A DNA stretch of 64,000 nucleotides from Erodium maritimum. Its lineage: Eukaryota; Streptophyta; Magnoliopsida; Geraniales; Geraniaceae. Location of the stretch: positions 37,628,557-37,692,556 of the forward strand of contig OY997594.1 in the NCBI GenBank assembly GCA_963921825.1, written 5' to 3'. Position 1 is the first letter of the stretch, and each line of letters starts with the position of its first letter. The translations under genes and the position numbers were made by a program. Shown here one piece after another: positions 46,717 through 59,500 of the stretch. Under the pieces are notes generated by a model that saw only the letters and a list, made by a program, of their open reading frames with translations, did no database searches and was not told where the DNA came from.

Positions 46717-47510
46717 AGCATGTACCATAGGCGATCCGTGCACAGATCCATGATCTATGTTTTAGTAGGTCGGAACCACGAGTCGTATGTTGTAACGTAC
46801 ATGTCCCGCGGTTCCAACATACTAAATATGAGCCGTGGGTCGTGGGTCGTGACTCGCGACTCACATTAATAAGTCGGTGAGTCGCAACTTACGGGTCGCA
46901 CGCCAATCAATCCCACGCTGTCACATGGTCAGGTCGGAAAAAAAAAATTCTGACCATTAGAGCAACGGTAAAAAAAAGTTATATATATTTTATTAAAATA
47001 AATCCGAATATAACCTAAAAAATAAAATTTTCCGATTTATAAATATCTTTTATCTTATTCATAAAACCACCAACATTTCTTAACGAGGAGCAGATGCACT
47101 GACACACACAAATTACAATGTGAGAAGATCCAAGCTCATATCAACAAGTTCTCGATAAACTGATATGTATTTTTTGGGGTTGTATTATTAAGGGGATGAA
47201 TAAAAGTTGAAGTTTATCATTAATTAATTTTGTTTGTTTTATTTAGTTAATTTGTTTTAATATTAGTTAATTTTTTCAATTTAATTTCATTTTCTTTAGA
47301 ATTTTACTATTTTAACTCAGAATTTAATAAATTTAACAAAACATTAATTCAGCATCGAATCAACATCCACTCAGTACCTAATTCTTTTAAAAAGTCTCAC
47401 CACTATAGTATATAGTTTAAATTAAGAAGTTCGGACTCACTATTCTGTACAGTCAGCATATAATTAACGAACCTGAGTTCCTTAATGAGCCTCACCACTG
47501 TACATACTCT
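46717..47510 (+). mobile_element. Internally deleted PIF/Harbinger-family derivative
   Basis: It shares three ordered blocks with the PIF relic at 5870-16220. They are a 5' part rich in gtcgtgactcgcgac-type sequence, the TATA/leader block (47038-47085 versus 6187-6235), and a 3' block gtgagaagatccaagctcatatc (47120 onward versus 15945 onward). Nearly all of ORF1 is missing. The right end, reverse complemented, reads tacagtggtgaggctcattaaggaac and matches the right end of the larger copy. Termini are approximate. Confidence 0.5.
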
Positions 47511-47871
47511 AACAAGACATGACTTATCAAATAACAAAAAAAAAATGACTCCTAATTCACGTTCAATTTAATCGAATTAAAAAGTCTAAACCTGAAATTA
47601 GATTCCTGCTATGAGTAAACTGAACCAATTTGATCTTGAGGTAATTAATTAAAACTACATACTTGAATTAAAAAGTCTCAAAGATAGAATGGGGTATCTA
47701 GGGTTCTGAAATATAATTGGTGTGTTGTCGTCGTCATCATAACTCAATCGAACAAGGGCCCCTTCCCCATTCCCTCCGCCGACTACGACGTCCCCTCCCC
47801 GCTTTCCTACAACTATCGCTTCCCTCCTATGGGCCCGACCTCTAATATATGCCCACCCTTCGTCCAGTGTG
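47511..47871. other. Flank of Gypsy-2; possible start of a decayed DUF4283 ORF
   Basis: AT-rich, then GC-richer from 47750. The plus strand may contain the N-terminus of the gene fragment that resumes at 59546, but I cannot show a start codon or domain here. Confidence 0.3.
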
Positions 47872-47876
47872 GTGCA
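47872..47876. repeat. Target-site duplication GTGCA, left copy of Gypsy-2
   Basis: Exactly repeated at 59541-59545. Confidence 0.95.
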
Positions 47877-49935
47877 TGTAATAACCACTTCTGGTCAACG
47901 TCAGTCAAACCTGCGAAAAACAGGAAAATTTAAAATTTTTAAGACAGACACTTAACTTAACTTAAATTGACCCCGAGGGTCATGCCGGACTTAAGTTGAC
48001 CCCGTTATCGACTAAAATGAGTTACGGGGGACTCAGGGCAACTTTCTGGTCATTTTGGGAAAGATTGATTTTTCGCTGGAAAAGTCACCCGAGCGACGTT
48101 TTGGTCCATTCGAGGACCGTGTTGGACCCGAAAAGCTTAGCCATCGTCGTAGCGGTCTTAGTTGGGCCGTTTCCTTGAAGCCCGTCCAGTTTAAAATATT
48201 TTTGGGAAAAGTGCCCGTTCGGGGCCCGAAACGTCCGTTTTTCGCGAATCTGATTGGAAAATATCAACTAGATATTTTCCAAAAGGTATGGGACCCACCT
48301 TGACACTTGTCAAGTATATGGTGGTGTATTTTTGGAGGGAAAAGGTGTGGTTGGAGAGGGTTGGCCGAGTATGGGGTTTTAAGAGGGAAAGTGTTAGTTT
48401 TTTATTAGTTTTGTTGTTAGTTTAATTAAATTAGAAATTAGAAGAGAGGTTTTAGAGAGAGAAGGAGAAGGAGAAGAAGAGAGAAGAAGGGAGGTTGAGC
48501 TAGGGTTTGTGATCGAGCCCTTGGATCGAGTCAAAGCAAAGAGCAATCCCGTTCCCCTCGTTCTCCTCTACGGTAATACCCGAACCGATTCTCGTTTTGA
48601 TTATTTTCAAGAGCTAGGGTTTGGTTATAAACTAAGGCTTAGGGTTGTGTAGAGTGTGGGGAGGTGTTGGAGACGTTTTAGAGGTGTTTGGGGGTTTAAT
48701 TTCACGTTTTCCGGTGACCGGAGGCTCGGGAGGAGCTCCGGCCACCGTGGGTGGTGGCCGGCCGGCCATGTGGTGGCTGGCCGGAGGTGGCAGCAGCCAC
48801 CACTTGGTGGCCGAGCCCCTCCCTCAAACCCTAGGGTCTCGGCCAAGCCTCTTGGGTGGGGCCCACGTGCTCGGTTGCTCGGGTTTTAATGTTCGGGTGG
48901 TTTAAAACGTCCCCCGGACCACTTATTCCTAATCGAATCGAAATTTGGAATTAATTTGGAGAAGTTGTAATTAACGGGTTTTGGGAAACTTTAAACGTTA
49001 ATTAATTGATTTATAAGTCGGAATTCGATTCCGTCAAGTGCGATGAGTTCCTTGATTTATTCTAAGACCGTAGAAACGAAATTGGGGACTTTTGGAGCCC
49101 CGGAAGGCAATTAACCAAAACCGGGCAGATTCGCCATGTCGGGCGAATCTGGCCCTTACGGGTCCTTTTTCGGCAATATCGAATAATTGGGAAGTTTGGG
49201 AGTGATCGTCTTTGTCGGGGTTACGTTTGGGCGTTAAGTTTATTAATTTTCGGTTTATTCGTACTAGTTTAAAAGTACTTTGAATTTGTGTTCTTTTAGA
49301 TCGTGCTACGGACCGAGGCAAGGGAAAGCTCGGCGAGTGACTAGTCCACTTCGGGTTTTGTTGGAGCGCTTTTGGATCTATATACGAGGTAGGGAAAAGT
49401 AGCCGGATCTCGGCCCTGATTAGGGAAAGTTAATAGTAGAATTGCATGTGACACCGGGGTGTCGTGGGTTGAGTAGATTTATTTAATTATTAGAAAAGCA
49501 TGATACGGGATTGTAGCGTTCAAGAGAAAAGCATGTGACACTTAGTAGTGTCGTAGGAACAGAGAACTTAGCGATAATTGAATTACTGGAGGCATATGAC
49601 CATGCCCGGAGGTTGTTTGTGAAACTAGTAAATTTAGGACCGTTGGAGGCATCGAGTATGCCGGAGGTTGTCGTGCGTTTTATTTAATTGTTGAGTTTGG
49701 GTGGCCTTGAGAGCCCGTATTTAATTGTTGAGTTTGGGTGGCCTTGAGAGCCCGTATTTAATTGTTGAGTCGGGGTGGCCATGAGAGCCGTGTATTTAAT
49801 TTGGTGTCTTGAGTGGCAGCGAGTGCCCGTGGGGTAGTTGAACCCGAGTCTTGACTGTTGAGGTGTCTTGAGTGGCCTTGAGTGCCTGTGTGATTGAACT
49901 TGCCTGTGATTGTGATTGTGGTTACCTGGGGTGGT

Positions 49936-50367
49936 GAGTTCTAAAGGTCGACAGCCTGATCCGACTTAGTGTCGATGAATTGCGAGTTCTAAAGGTCGAC
50001 AGCCTGATCCGACTTAGTGTCGATGAATTGCGAGTTTTAAAGGTCGACAGCCTGATCCGACTTAGTGTCGATGAATTGCGAGTTTTAAAGGTCGACAGCC
50101 TGATCCGACTTAGTGTCGATGAATTGCGAGTTCTAAAGGTCGACAGCCTGATCCGACTTAGTGTCGATGAATTGCGAGTTTTAAAGGTCGACAGCCTGAT
50201 CCGACTTAGTGTCGATGAATTGCGAGTTCTAAAGGTCGACAGCCTGATCCGACTTAGTGTCGATGAATTGCGAGTTTTAAAGGTCGACAGCCTGATCCGA
50301 CTTAGTGTCGAGGAATTGCGAGTTTGAAAGGTCGACAGCCTGATCCGACTTCGTGTCGAGGAATTGC
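49936..50367 (+). repeat. 48-bp minisatellite, nine units (5' LTR)
   Basis: Units start gagttctaaaggtcgacagc at 49936, 49984, 50032, 50080, 50128, 50176, 50224, 50272 and 50320. They alternate between gagttc and gagttt, and the last two carry gtcgaggaattgcg. Because 48 is a multiple of three, both strands stay open for long stretches without being genes. Confidence 0.95.
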
Positions 50368-50653
50368 GATAGGTCGAACCCTGACCTGATTGAGATTGGT
50401 TACTGAGCAGCTGGTGTGCGATCCTTTGTGATCTTGGTTGGTGTTGTGTCGTTTCGTTCGAGTCCTTGAGGAGGTCGTCGATAGTTGTGTCGGGTTTACA
50501 CTGTATCATCGAGTGTCGAGTCTGTTGAGGAAGGTGACGGGTTGTGGGTCAGTTGAGTACCTGAGTTGGGGACTGTAGTCCCGGTGTTGGGTTGGTTTTA
50601 GTGTTACTGGCTTTATCTACTAATTATGCCATAGTCAGTCTGTTATCCGTGGA

Positions 50654-50671
50654 GGTGAGCGAACGCTCACC
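50654..50671. repeat. LTR palindrome ggtgagcg-aa-cgctcacc (5' LTR of Gypsy-2)
   Basis: Identical to the sequence at 27513-27530 in Gypsy-1 although the surrounding LTR has diverged. Confidence 0.85.
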
Positions 50672-50949
50672 CCTAGCTGCTTTTCCTACAGGTACTGATC
50701 ACCGGACGGACTAGGTTAGCTCTTGAAGTCCATGGAGCTTGGAGCGGAGTCTGGTCTTTACTTTTGTTGAGTCTAGTGACGGATGTGTACCTTGTCCACT
50801 TGTTGGAACGTTTTTGTATTGTAAATACTATTATTATTTTTGGTAATTAAATGGAAATATCAGAGTTTTATTCAAAACAGGTTTTAAGTGTTCATGTTTT
50901 AAATATTCGCGTCCCGAGTTCGGTTCGCTGAAATTGGGGCGTGACAGCT

Positions 50950-50961
50950 TGGTATCAGAGC
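50950..50961 (+). promoter_or_regulatory. Primer-binding site of Gypsy-2
   Basis: TGGTATCAGAGC, three bases after the 5' LTR, complementary to initiator tRNA-Met. Confidence 0.93.
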
Positions 50962-51619
50962 TCGAGGTTTCAAACCTCGGACTGTCCGTCACTTAGGGGG
51001 GGAGAGTCGAGTCAGTGTAGACCCGTCATGTCCTGAGTCTTGTTTGTGTTGTGCGTATGTTACAGTATTTTGTTGCTGGCATACTGATTGTGTGTGATTG
51101 CGTGAACTGTTTTTAACTGTCGCGGGTCGACTCAGGAGCGCTCCTGTAGTCGAACGTGACGGTGTTGATGTCAAGTCGGTACAACGTGGTTCGGGGACGC
51201 CTGAACCGGGTTGTAACTACGTGATGTCAAGGAACGAAGTTTTAAAATGAAAGGGTGAAGGTTTTAAAATTGTTGGCCCTGTGGGCATGTCTTGAACTTG
51301 ATTGGCCCTATGGGCGTATGTTTGATTTTGGTTGGCCCGGTGGGCAAGGTTCGATTTTGATTGGCCCGGTGAACGGGGGTCGTCGTGTTGTGTGGGTTGG
51401 TTTGCCGTCGCTTGTTTGGTGCACGTCGGTGCGGTCTCGTTGAGGTCTCGTTTACTAATGCTAGTATATAAAGTACGTTTAGCTTGAGCGGTGTAGCGCT
51501 TTAGTGATAAGCACGTTAGTGTAAGCTTAAGCGGGTGGACGTTAGTGCTTTTGTACTGTCGTTTTTATTTAAGTTCGCAAACTGAACGTTTGCGTGTATC
51601 CGTGCAGAGGATACTGTTT
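50962..51619 (+). other. Gypsy-2 untranslated leader
   Basis: No open frame of note. It carries about four copies of a roughly 25-bp unit with ttggcccggtgggc (51271-51375). The frame of gag-pol is open for 25 codons before the ATG at 51620, but Gypsy-1 supports the later start. Confidence 0.75.
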
Positions 51620-54600
51620 ATGGCTCGCGGTAAGCGGGGGCGACCATCAGGAACACGGGGCCAGGCACCCACGCGAGGCCGGCGGGGACGGTCAGCAGGG
51701 GCACCAGGGAGGGTGCCGACCGTCGAGCCCGCCGACTATGCAGAGGCACAGGGTACTCCTGTCGGAGAAGACAGGAGGAGTGATGCGGGGCCGTCTGCCG
51801 GCACCCCCAGTGTTCCGCCAGTCGCGGACCCTCCAGTGATGACTGCCCTGGATGAGCTTACCAGGACCGTTCAGAGTTTGGTGGCGATCATCGCCAGCCG
51901 AGAGTCGGCTTCGCCAGCACCAGAGGCAGCCGCAGTCCCGGTGAGGGCCGCTCAGACAGAGGATCTTACCTCCCGAGCACTACTAGATTTCCTGAAGCTC
52001 GGGATACCTGTTTTTGTCGGGGAGCCAAATCCCGACCTGGCCGAGCGATGGATAGAGCAGGTCACACGAGACTTGGACACATCGGGTGTCGAGGATGGCC
52101 GTCGGAGAGTGTCCTTCGCGGCCCATCAGCTGAGAGACAGCGCCTACCACTGGTGGGGGCGGGTGAAGGACACGGTCGGTTACGACTACAGCGTATTCCA
52201 GGAGGTATTCATGGCACAGTACTTCCCCGAGTCGGCTCGGCTGGAGCGACATCGGCAGTTCTTAGACCTGGAGCAAGGGGGGATGACGGTAGGAGAGTAC
52301 GAGGCCAGGTTCACAGCCTTGGCCAGATTCGCGCCTGAGATGGTGACAAGCGAGACGAACCGTTGCCTGCGGTTCCAGGACGGACTGAGGCTGGGCATCC
52401 GGAACCAGGTTCTCGCCTTGAGGATACAGAAGTATACCGACCTCGTGGACACCGCAGCTACAGTAGAGCAGGGCGCCAGGGATGCAGTCAGGAGCCGTGA
52501 GGTCCGACCTCGGCCGATCAGTTGGGCAGGGCCGTCAGACTCACGAGACTCGCGGAGGCAGAGGACCGCGGGATCCTTCCGACCACCGCCTCATCAGAGT
52601 GGATCGAGACAGCAGGGGTCAGTGGCATCAGTGGGGCCAGTCGCCTCAGAGAGGAGGCCGTCATGCTATCACTGCGGGCAGCCAGGCCACTTACTACGAG
52701 ACTGTCCGACGAGGGGAGGAACCGCGGCAGTACCAGCTACTAACCGGACAGGCCAGGGCTCGGGGTCGAGGGCTGACGAGATCAGCTGTTACCGATGCGG
52801 CCGGGCCGGTCACACTATGGCATGGTGCCGAGAGCAGTTGGGGGAGACATCAGTGCAGCGACCGCAGCAGTCGCGGACAGTACAGTCGCCCAAAGGTCGA
52901 CCTCGACAGGGTCAGCAGCCGAGATCATCACGACCGTCTACGAGCGCACCAATTCCGAGACAGCAGCAGAGTCACGGGTATCCAGCAGCCAGTGCGCAGG
53001 GTCAGAGGCAGCAGGCCTCGCAGGGGAGAGTATATGCAGTCACCGACTCCAGAGCCCCAGGACCTAGCACGTACCGTGAGACCATCCAGGGTACGTGTTT
53101 GTTGTATCATTTATGGGCTTTGTTCTTGTTTGATACCGGGGCATCGCACTCTTTTATTTCGTCGGGTTGTGCTGAGAGGTTGGGGTTGAGCTTAGAGCCG
53201 TTGAGTCCACCCCTATGCCTGGACACCCCAGTTGGGGGTGGTGCATCGTTGACTAGAGTATGTCGTGCCTGCGAGATTAGAGTCGCAGACTGTCCTTGCC
53301 CTGGTGATCTTCTCGTGTTAGGGATGACTACCTTTGATGTGATTTTGGGTATGGATTGGTTGTCGAGGTACCGAGCCAACATCGATTGCTACAGACGACG
53401 AGTGACAGTGACAGTGGGCGGTACGAAGGTGACGTGCGTGCTGGGGAGTAAGAGTGGGGTCCTCCTGTCGGCGTTGTCCGCAGAGGAGGAAGTATCGGCT
53501 GTGCAGAGCCGAGAGTTACCGAGAGTGGTATGCGAGTTCCCCGAGGTCTTTCCTGAGGAGTTGAGCGGGCTGCCACCGATTCGTGAGGTGGAGTTCGGGA
53601 TTGACCTAGTGCCGGGAACGGCGGCGATATCGATGGCGCCTTACAGGTTTGCGCCGGCAGAGTTGACTGAGCTGAAGCGTCAACTGGAGGAGCTTCAGCA
53701 GAAGGGGTTTATCCGTCCGAGTGCATCGCCGTGGGGAGCACCAGCACTCTTCGTGAAGAAGAAGAGTGGAGAGCTACGGATGTGTATAGATTACCGGAAG
53801 CTGAACCGGGTTACGGTGAAGAACCGGTACCCGATGCCGAGGATCGATGACTTGTTTGACCAGTTGAGAGGGGCGACTCACTTCTCGAAGATCGATCTGC
53901 GATCCGGTTATTATCAGTTGCGAGTCCGTGAGGGGGACGTCGCAAAGACTGCATTCCGGACACGCTATGGGCATTACGAGTTCCTGGTGATGCCATTCGG
54001 ACTGACGAACGCGCCAGCAGCGTTCATGGACCTGATGAACAACATCTTCCGGCCGTACCTGGATCAGTTTGTGGTGGTGTTCGTGGACGACATCCTAATA
54101 TATTCGCAGAACGAGGCGGCGCATGAGGCACATCTGAGGGCTGTTCTGACCCTACTACGCGAGCACCAGCTATATGCCAACCGGGAGAAGTGCGAGTTCT
54201 GGCTCTCTGAGGTGAGATTCCTCGGCCACATCGTATCCCGTGACGGTATCCTGGTCGATCCGTCGAAGATCGACGCGGTCTCGAAGTGGGCACGGCCCAC
54301 GAGTGTTTTCGAGATCCGCAGCTTTCTGGGATTGGCAGGCTACTATAGGCGATTTGTCCAGGATTTTGCACGACTAGCCGCACCGATGACTCTATTAACG
54401 CGCAAGGGTGTTGGGTTCGTGTGGACAGATGACTGTGAGCATGCGTTCGCGGAGTTGAAGACTCGACTGACTACAGCTCCAGTGTTAGTGGTGCCCGAAC
54501 GAGGGTTTGGCTATGATGTTTACTGCGATGCGTCCGGAGAGGGACTGGGTTGCGTGCTGATGCAGTCGGGCAGAGTTGTGGCTTATGGCTCCAGGCAGTT

Positions 54601-56527
54601 GAAGATACACGAGCGCAACTATCCTACCCACGACTTGGAGCTAGCAGCAGTCGTGTTTGCGCTAAAGAGCTGGCGATATTATCTGTACGGCGAGGGGTTT
54701 CAGGTGTTCTCGGATCACAAGAGCCTCAAGTACATATTTTCCCAGCGAGACCTGAACATGCGTCAGCGACGGTGGATGGAACTACTCGAGGAGTACGACT
54801 TCGAGCTACACTACCACCCAGGCAAGGCGAACGTTGTCGCCGACGCCTTGAGTAGGAAGTCGGCTCCAAGCCTCGCCAGCATATCTGTCCGAGAGTGGGA
54901 CATGATGGGGGAGCTGAGCACATTCGGGCTTGAGCTAGAGGAGGTTACTGGCGGTGTTGCCATGTGCTCCCTAGTGGCTCAGCCCTCACTGCTTGCCCAA
55001 GTGTTGGAGGCGCAGAGGGAGGACGTCGAAGCATCAGAGATCCGCGAGAGAGTCATCAGGGGTGACGAGGTGGTGGGCTGGCAGGACAGTACTGATTGGG
55101 GACTACGGTACCGCGGGGGGCTGTTCGTACCAGTTAACTGTAGAGATGCCGTGTTACGAGAGGCACACCATTCGCGTCTCGCAGTGCATCCGGGGGGCAC
55201 CAAGATGTACCGTGACCTCAGGAGGCACTACTGGTGGCGCGGCATGAGGAGAGCAGTCGCAGAGTTTGTGTCGAGATGCCTTGTCTGTCAGCAGGTGAAG
55301 GCAGAGCATCAGCGTCCCGCGGGATTGTTACAGCCACTACCGATTGCTCAGTGGAAGTGGGAGCACATTACGATGGATTTCGTGTGTGGACTACCGAGAT
55401 CGCCCAAGGGAAACGACGCCGTGTGGGTGGTAGTCGACCGGTTGACCAAGTCGGCCCACTTTCTGGCTATGAGGATGACAGACCCGGTCGACAAGTTGAG
55501 CAGTCTGTATATCCAGGAGATAGTGCGCCTCCACGGGGTCCCGGTGTCGATAGTGTCTGACAGGGATCCCCGTTTCACGTCCAGGTTCTGGCCGAGTCTA
55601 CAGAAGGCACTGGGAACAGAGGTCCTACTCAGCACAGCACATCATCCTCAGACAGACGGTCAGTCTGAGCGTACCATTCAGATCTTGGAGGACATGCTGC
55701 GAGCATGTGTGCTGGATTTCAGGGGATCTTGGGAGACCCACCTGCCATTGGCCGAGTTCGCCTACAACAACAGCTTCCAGGCCAGTATCGGGATGGCACC
55801 GTTCGAAGCGTTGTATGGTAGGCCGTGTCGGTCACCAGTATGCTGGGCAGAGGTGGGGGACAAGAGTCTGCTGGGGCCAGATCTTGTCAGAGAGACGACG
55901 GAGAAGGTCGCATTGATCCGCGATCGGTTGAGGACCGCGCAGAGCCGGCAGAAGAGTTATGCAGACAGGCGACGTCGACCTCTTGAGTTTGCATTCGGGG
56001 ATCACGTGTTCCTGAAGGTGAGCCCGAGGAAGGGGCTGGTGCGGTTCAGGCGCAGCGGGGGAAAGTTGGCTCCGAGGTACATAGGCCCGTTCCAGATCTT
56101 AGACAGAGTGGGAGCCGTGGCTTATCGTCTGGCGTTGCCACCGCAGCTTAGGAGAGTACATAACGTCTTCCACGTATCCCAGTTACGGCAGTACAACGCA
56201 GACCCATCCCACGTCATCGAGTGGACTGATATCGAGGTGGCTGATGATGTCTCCTATGAGGAGCAGCCGGTTCGGATCATGGACACACGGCAGCAGATTC
56301 TGCGGGGAGGCAAGATTATCCACTTGGTCCGAGTGCAGTGGAAACATCACGGAGCTGAGTCGACGTGGGAACGCGAGGACGAGGTTCGCGCGAAGTATCC
56401 CGACCTGTTCGACTCCCGAGGTACGTCTGTTTTAAATTTCGCGGACGAAATTCCTTTAAGGGGGGTAGACTGTAATAACCACTTCTGGTCAACGTCAGTC
56501 AAACCTGCGAAAAACAGGAAAATTTAA
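51620..56527 (+). CDS. Gypsy-2 Gag-Pol polyprotein with chromodomain
   Basis: A single frame of 1,635 codons. An upstream in-frame ATG at 51545 adds 25 residues; 51620 (MARGKRGRP) is preferred because Gypsy-1 starts at the same place. Gag domain at about residues 118-240 ([25 protein letters not shown]). Two CCHC knuckles start at residues 349 ([14 protein letters not shown]) and 390 ([14 protein letters not shown]). Protease DTG is at 505. RT runs from about 665, with FVDD at 821-824. RNase H has Asp at 970. Integrase has a zinc-binding region at about 1182-1225 and D1253, D1314 and E1350, that is D-x35-E. A chromodomain lies at about 1546-1596 ([18 protein letters not shown]). Processing by its protease would give capsid, RT/RNase H and integrase. 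The last 19 codons lie in the 3' LTR. Confidence 0.97.
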   Translation: MARGKRGRPSGTRGQAPTRGRRGRSAGAPGRVPTVEPADYAEAQGTPVGEDRRSDAGPSAGTPSVPPVADPPVMTALDELTRTVQSLVAIIASRESASPAPEAAAVPVRAAQTEDLTSRALLDFLKLGIPVFVGEPNPDLAERWIEQVTRDLDTSGVEDGRRRVSFAAHQLRDSAYHWWGRVKDTVGYDYSVFQEVFMAQYFPESARLERHRQFLDLEQGGMTVGEYEARFTALARFAPEMVTSETNRCLRFQDGLRLGIRNQVLALRIQKYTDLVDTAATVEQGARDAVRSREVRPRPISWAGPSDSRDSRRQRTAGSFRPPPHQSGSRQQGSVASVGPVASERRPSCYHCGQPGHLLRDCPTRGGTAAVPATNRTGQGSGSRADEISCYRCGRAGHTMAWCREQLGETSVQRPQQSRTVQSPKGRPRQGQQPRSSRPSTSAPIPRQQQSHGYPAASAQGQRQQASQGRVYAVTDSRAPGPSTYRETIQGTCLLYHLWALFLFDTGASHSFISSGCAERLGLSLEPLSPPLCLDTPVGGGASLTRVCRACEIRVADCPCPGDLLVLGMTTFDVILGMDWLSRYRANIDCYRRRVTVTVGGTKVTCVLGSKSGVLLSALSAEEEVSAVQSRELPRVVCEFPEVFPEELSGLPPIREVEFGIDLVPGTAAISMAPYRFAPAELTELKRQLEELQQKGFIRPSASPWGAPALFVKKKSGELRMCIDYRKLNRVTVKNRYPMPRIDDLFDQLRGATHFSKIDLRSGYYQLRVREGDVAKTAFRTRYGHYEFLVMPFGLTNAPAAFMDLMNNIFRPYLDQFVVVFVDDILIYSQNEAAHEAHLRAVLTLLREHQLYANREKCEFWLSEVRFLGHIVSRDGILVDPSKIDAVSKWARPTSVFEIRSFLGLAGYYRRFVQDFARLAAPMTLLTRKGVGFVWTDDCEHAFAELKTRLTTAPVLVVPERGFGYDVYCDASGEGLGCVLMQSGRVVAYGSRQLKIHERNYPTHDLELAAVVFALKSWRYYLYGEGFQVFSDHKSLKYIFSQRDLNMRQRRWMELLEEYDFELHYHPGKANVVADALSRKSAPSLASISVREWDMMGELSTFGLELEEVTGGVAMCSLVAQPSLLAQVLEAQREDVEASEIRERVIRGDEVVGWQDSTDWGLRYRGGLFVPVNCRDAVLREAHHSRLAVHPGGTKMYRDLRRHYWWRGMRRAVAEFVSRCLVCQQVKAEHQRPAGLLQPLPIAQWKWEHITMDFVCGLPRSPKGNDAVWVVVDRLTKSAHFLAMRMTDPVDKLSSLYIQEIVRLHGVPVSIVSDRDPRFTSRFWPSLQKALGTEVLLSTAHHPQTDGQSERTIQILEDMLRACVLDFRGSWETHLPLAEFAYNNSFQASIGMAPFEALYGRPCRSPVCWAEVGDKSLLGPDLVRETTEKVALIRDRLRTAQSRQKSYADRRRRPLEFAFGDHVFLKVSPRKGLVRFRRSGGKLAPRYIGPFQILDRVGAVAYRLALPPQLRRVHNVFHVSQLRQYNADPSHVIEWTDIEVADDVSYEEQPVRIMDTRQQILRGGKIIHLVRVQWKHHGAESTWEREDEVRAKYPDLFDSRGTSVLNFADEIPLRGVDCNNHFWSTSVKPAKNRKI
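56458..56469 (+). promoter_or_regulatory. Polypurine tract of Gypsy-2
   Basis: aaggggggtaga just before the 3' LTR. It also lies within the gag-pol reading frame. Confidence 0.9.
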
Positions 56528-59500
56528 AATTTTTAAGACAGACACTTAACTTAACTTAAATTGACCCCGAGGGTCATGCCGGACTTAAGTTGACCCCGTT
56601 ATCGACTAAAATGAGTTACGGGGGACTCAGGGCAACTTTCTGGTCATTTTGGGAAAGATTGATTTTTCGCTGGAAAAGTCACCCGAGCGACGTTTTGGTC
56701 CATTCGAGGACCGTGTTGGACCCGAAAAGCTTAGCCATCGTCGTAGCGGTCTTAGTTGGGCCGTTTCCTTGAAGCCCGTCCAGTTTAAAATATTTTTGGG
56801 AAAAGTGCCCGTTCGGGGCCCGAAACGTCCGTTTTTCGCGAATCTGATTGGAAAATATCAACTAGATATTTTCCAAAAGGTATGGGACCCACCTTGACAC
56901 TTGTCAAGTATATGGTGGTGTATTTTTGGAGGGAAAAGGTGTGGTTGGAGAGGGTTGGCCGAGTATGGGGTTTTAAGAGGGAAAGTGTTAGTTTTTTATT
57001 AGTTTTGTTGTTAGTTTAATTAAATTAGAAATTAGAAGAGAGGTTTTAGAGAGAGAAGGAGAAGGAGAAGAAGAGAGAAGAAGGGAGGTTGAGCTAGGGT
57101 TTGTGATCGAGCCCTTGGATCGAGTCAAAGCAAAGAGCAATCCCGTTCCCCTCGTTCTCCTCTACGGTAATACCCGAACCGATTCTCGTTTTGATTATTT
57201 TCAAGAGCTAGGGTTTGGTTATAAACTAAGGCTTAGGGTTGTGTAGAGTGTGGGGAGGTGTTGGAGACGTTTTAGAGGTGTTTGGGGGTTTAATTTCACG
57301 TTTTCCGGTGACCGGAGGCTCGGGAGGAGCTCCGGCCACCGTGGGTGGTGGCCGGCCGGCCATGTGGTGGCTGGCCGGAGGTGGCAGCAGCCACCACTTG
57401 GTGGCCGAGCCCCTCCCTCAAACCCTAGGGTCTCGGCCAAGCCTCTTGGGTGGGGCCCACGTGCTCGGTTGCTCGGGTTTTAATGTTCGGGTGGTTTAAA
57501 ACGTCCCCCGGACCACTTATTCCTAATCGAATCGAAATTTGGAATTAATTTGGAGAAGTTGTAATTAACGGGTTTTGGGAAACTTTAAACGTTAATTAAT
57601 TGATTTATAAGTCGGAATTCGATTCCGTCAAGTGCGATGAGTTCCTTGATTTATTCTAAGACCGTAGAAACGAAATTGGGGACTTTTGGAGCCCCGGAAG
57701 GCAATTAACCAAAACCGGGCAGATTCGCCATGTCGGGCGAATCTGGCCCTTACGGGTCCTTTTTCGGCAATATCGAATAATTGGGAAGTTTGGGAGTGAT
57801 CGTCTTTGTCGGGGTTACGTTTGGGCGTTAAGTTTATTAATTTTCGGTTTATTCGTACTAGTTTAAAAGTACTTTGAATTTGTGTTCTTTTAGATCGTGC
57901 TACGGACCGAGGCAAGGGAAAGCTCGGCGAGTGACTAGTCCACTTCGGGTTTTGTTGGAGCGCTTTTGGATCTATATACGAGGTAGGGAAAAGTAGCCGG
58001 ATCTCGGCCCTGATTAGGGAAAGTTAATAGTAGAATTGCATGTGACACCGGGGTGTCGTGGGTTGAGTAGATTTATTTAATTATTAGAAAAGCATGATAC
58101 GGGATTGTAGCGTTCAAGAGAAAAGCATGTGACACTTAGTAGTGTCGTAGGAACAGAGAACTTAGCGATAATTGAATTACTGGAGGCATATGACCATGCC
58201 CGGAGGTTGTTTGTGAAACTAGTAAATTTAGGACCGTTGGAGGCATCGAGTATGCCGGAGGTTGTCGTGCGTTTTATTTAATTGTTGAGTTTGGGTGGCC
58301 TTGAGAGCCCGTATTTAATTGTTGAGTTTGGGTGGCCTTGAGAGCCCGTATTTAATTGTTGAGTCGGGGTGGCCATGAGAGCCGTGTATTTAATTTGGTG
58401 TCTTGAGTGGCAGCGAGTGCCCGTGGGGTAGTTGAACCCGAGTCTTGACTGTTGAGGTGTCTTGAGTGGCCTTGAGTGCCTGTGTGATTGAACTTGCCTG
58501 TGATTGTGATTGTGGTTACCTGGGGTGGTGAGTTCTAAAGGTCGACAGCCTGATCCGACTTAGTGTCGATGAATTGCGAGTTCTAAAGGTCGACAGCCTG
58601 ATCCGACTTAGTGTCGATGAATTGCGAGTTTTAAAGGTCGACAGCCTGATCCGACTTAGTGTCGATGAATTGCGAGTTTTAAAGGTCGACAGCCTGATCC
58701 GACTTAGTGTCGATGAATTGCGAGTTCTAAAGGTCGACAGCCTGATCCGACTTAGTGTCGATGAATTGCGAGTTTTAAAGGTCGACAGCCTGATCCGACT
58801 TAGTGTCGATGAATTGCGAGTTCTAAAGGTCGACAGCCTGATCCGACTTAGTGTCGATGAATTGCGAGTTTTAAAGGTCGACAGCCTGATCCGACTTAGT
58901 GTCGAGGAATTGCGAGTTTGAAAGGTCGACAGCCTGATCCGACTTCGTGTCGAGGAATTGCGATAGGTCGAACCCTGACCTGATTGAGATTGGTTACTGA
59001 GCAGCTGGTGTGCGATCCTTTGTGATCTTGGTTGGTGTTGTGTCGTTTCGTTCGAGTCCTTGAGGAGGTCGTCGATAGTTGTGTCGGGTTTACACTGTAT
59101 CATCGAGTGTCGAGTCTGTTGAGGAAGGTGACGGGTTGTGGGTCAGTTGAGTACCTGAGTTGGGGACTGTAGTCCCGGTGTTGGGTTGGTTTTAGTGTTA
59201 CTGGCTTTATCTACTAATTATGCCATAGTCAGTCTGTTATCCGTGGAGGTGAGCGAACGCTCACCCCTAGCTGCTTTTCCTACAGGTACTGATCACCGGA
59301 CGGACTAGGTTAGCTCTTGAAGTCCATGGAGCTTGGAGCGGAGTCTGGTCTTTACTTTTGTTGAGTCTAGTGACGGATGTGTACCTTGTCCACTTGTTGG
59401 AACGTTTTTGTATTGTAAATACTATTATTATTTTTGGTAATTAAATGGAAATATCAGAGTTTTATTCAAAACAGGTTTTAAGTGTTCATGTTTTAAATAT

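Larger units (their letters stand above)
47877..50946 (+). repeat. 5' LTR of Gypsy-2 (3,070 bp)
   Basis: TG...CA ends (tgtaataaccacttctggtc ... gggcgtgaca). It carries the hairpin at 49128-49149, gggtggcc repeats (49685-49890), a 9-unit 48-bp minisatellite and the palindrome at 50654-50671. Confidence 0.97.

Noticed and set aside
49936-50367. CRISPR-like regular array
   Set aside because: The units are contiguous repeats without unique spacers, in plant LTR DNA.
49922-50509. 195-codon minus-strand frame (also 58516-59103) and 115-codon plus-strand frame in Gypsy-2 LTRs
   Set aside because: They arise because the 48-bp tandem unit is a multiple of three and lacks stops; the protein is a pure repeat inside LTRs.
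51620-56527. Host gene reading of the 1,635-codon frame
   Set aside because: Gag, protease, RT, RNase H, integrase and chromodomain order with LTRs and TSD make it a retrotransposon polyprotein.
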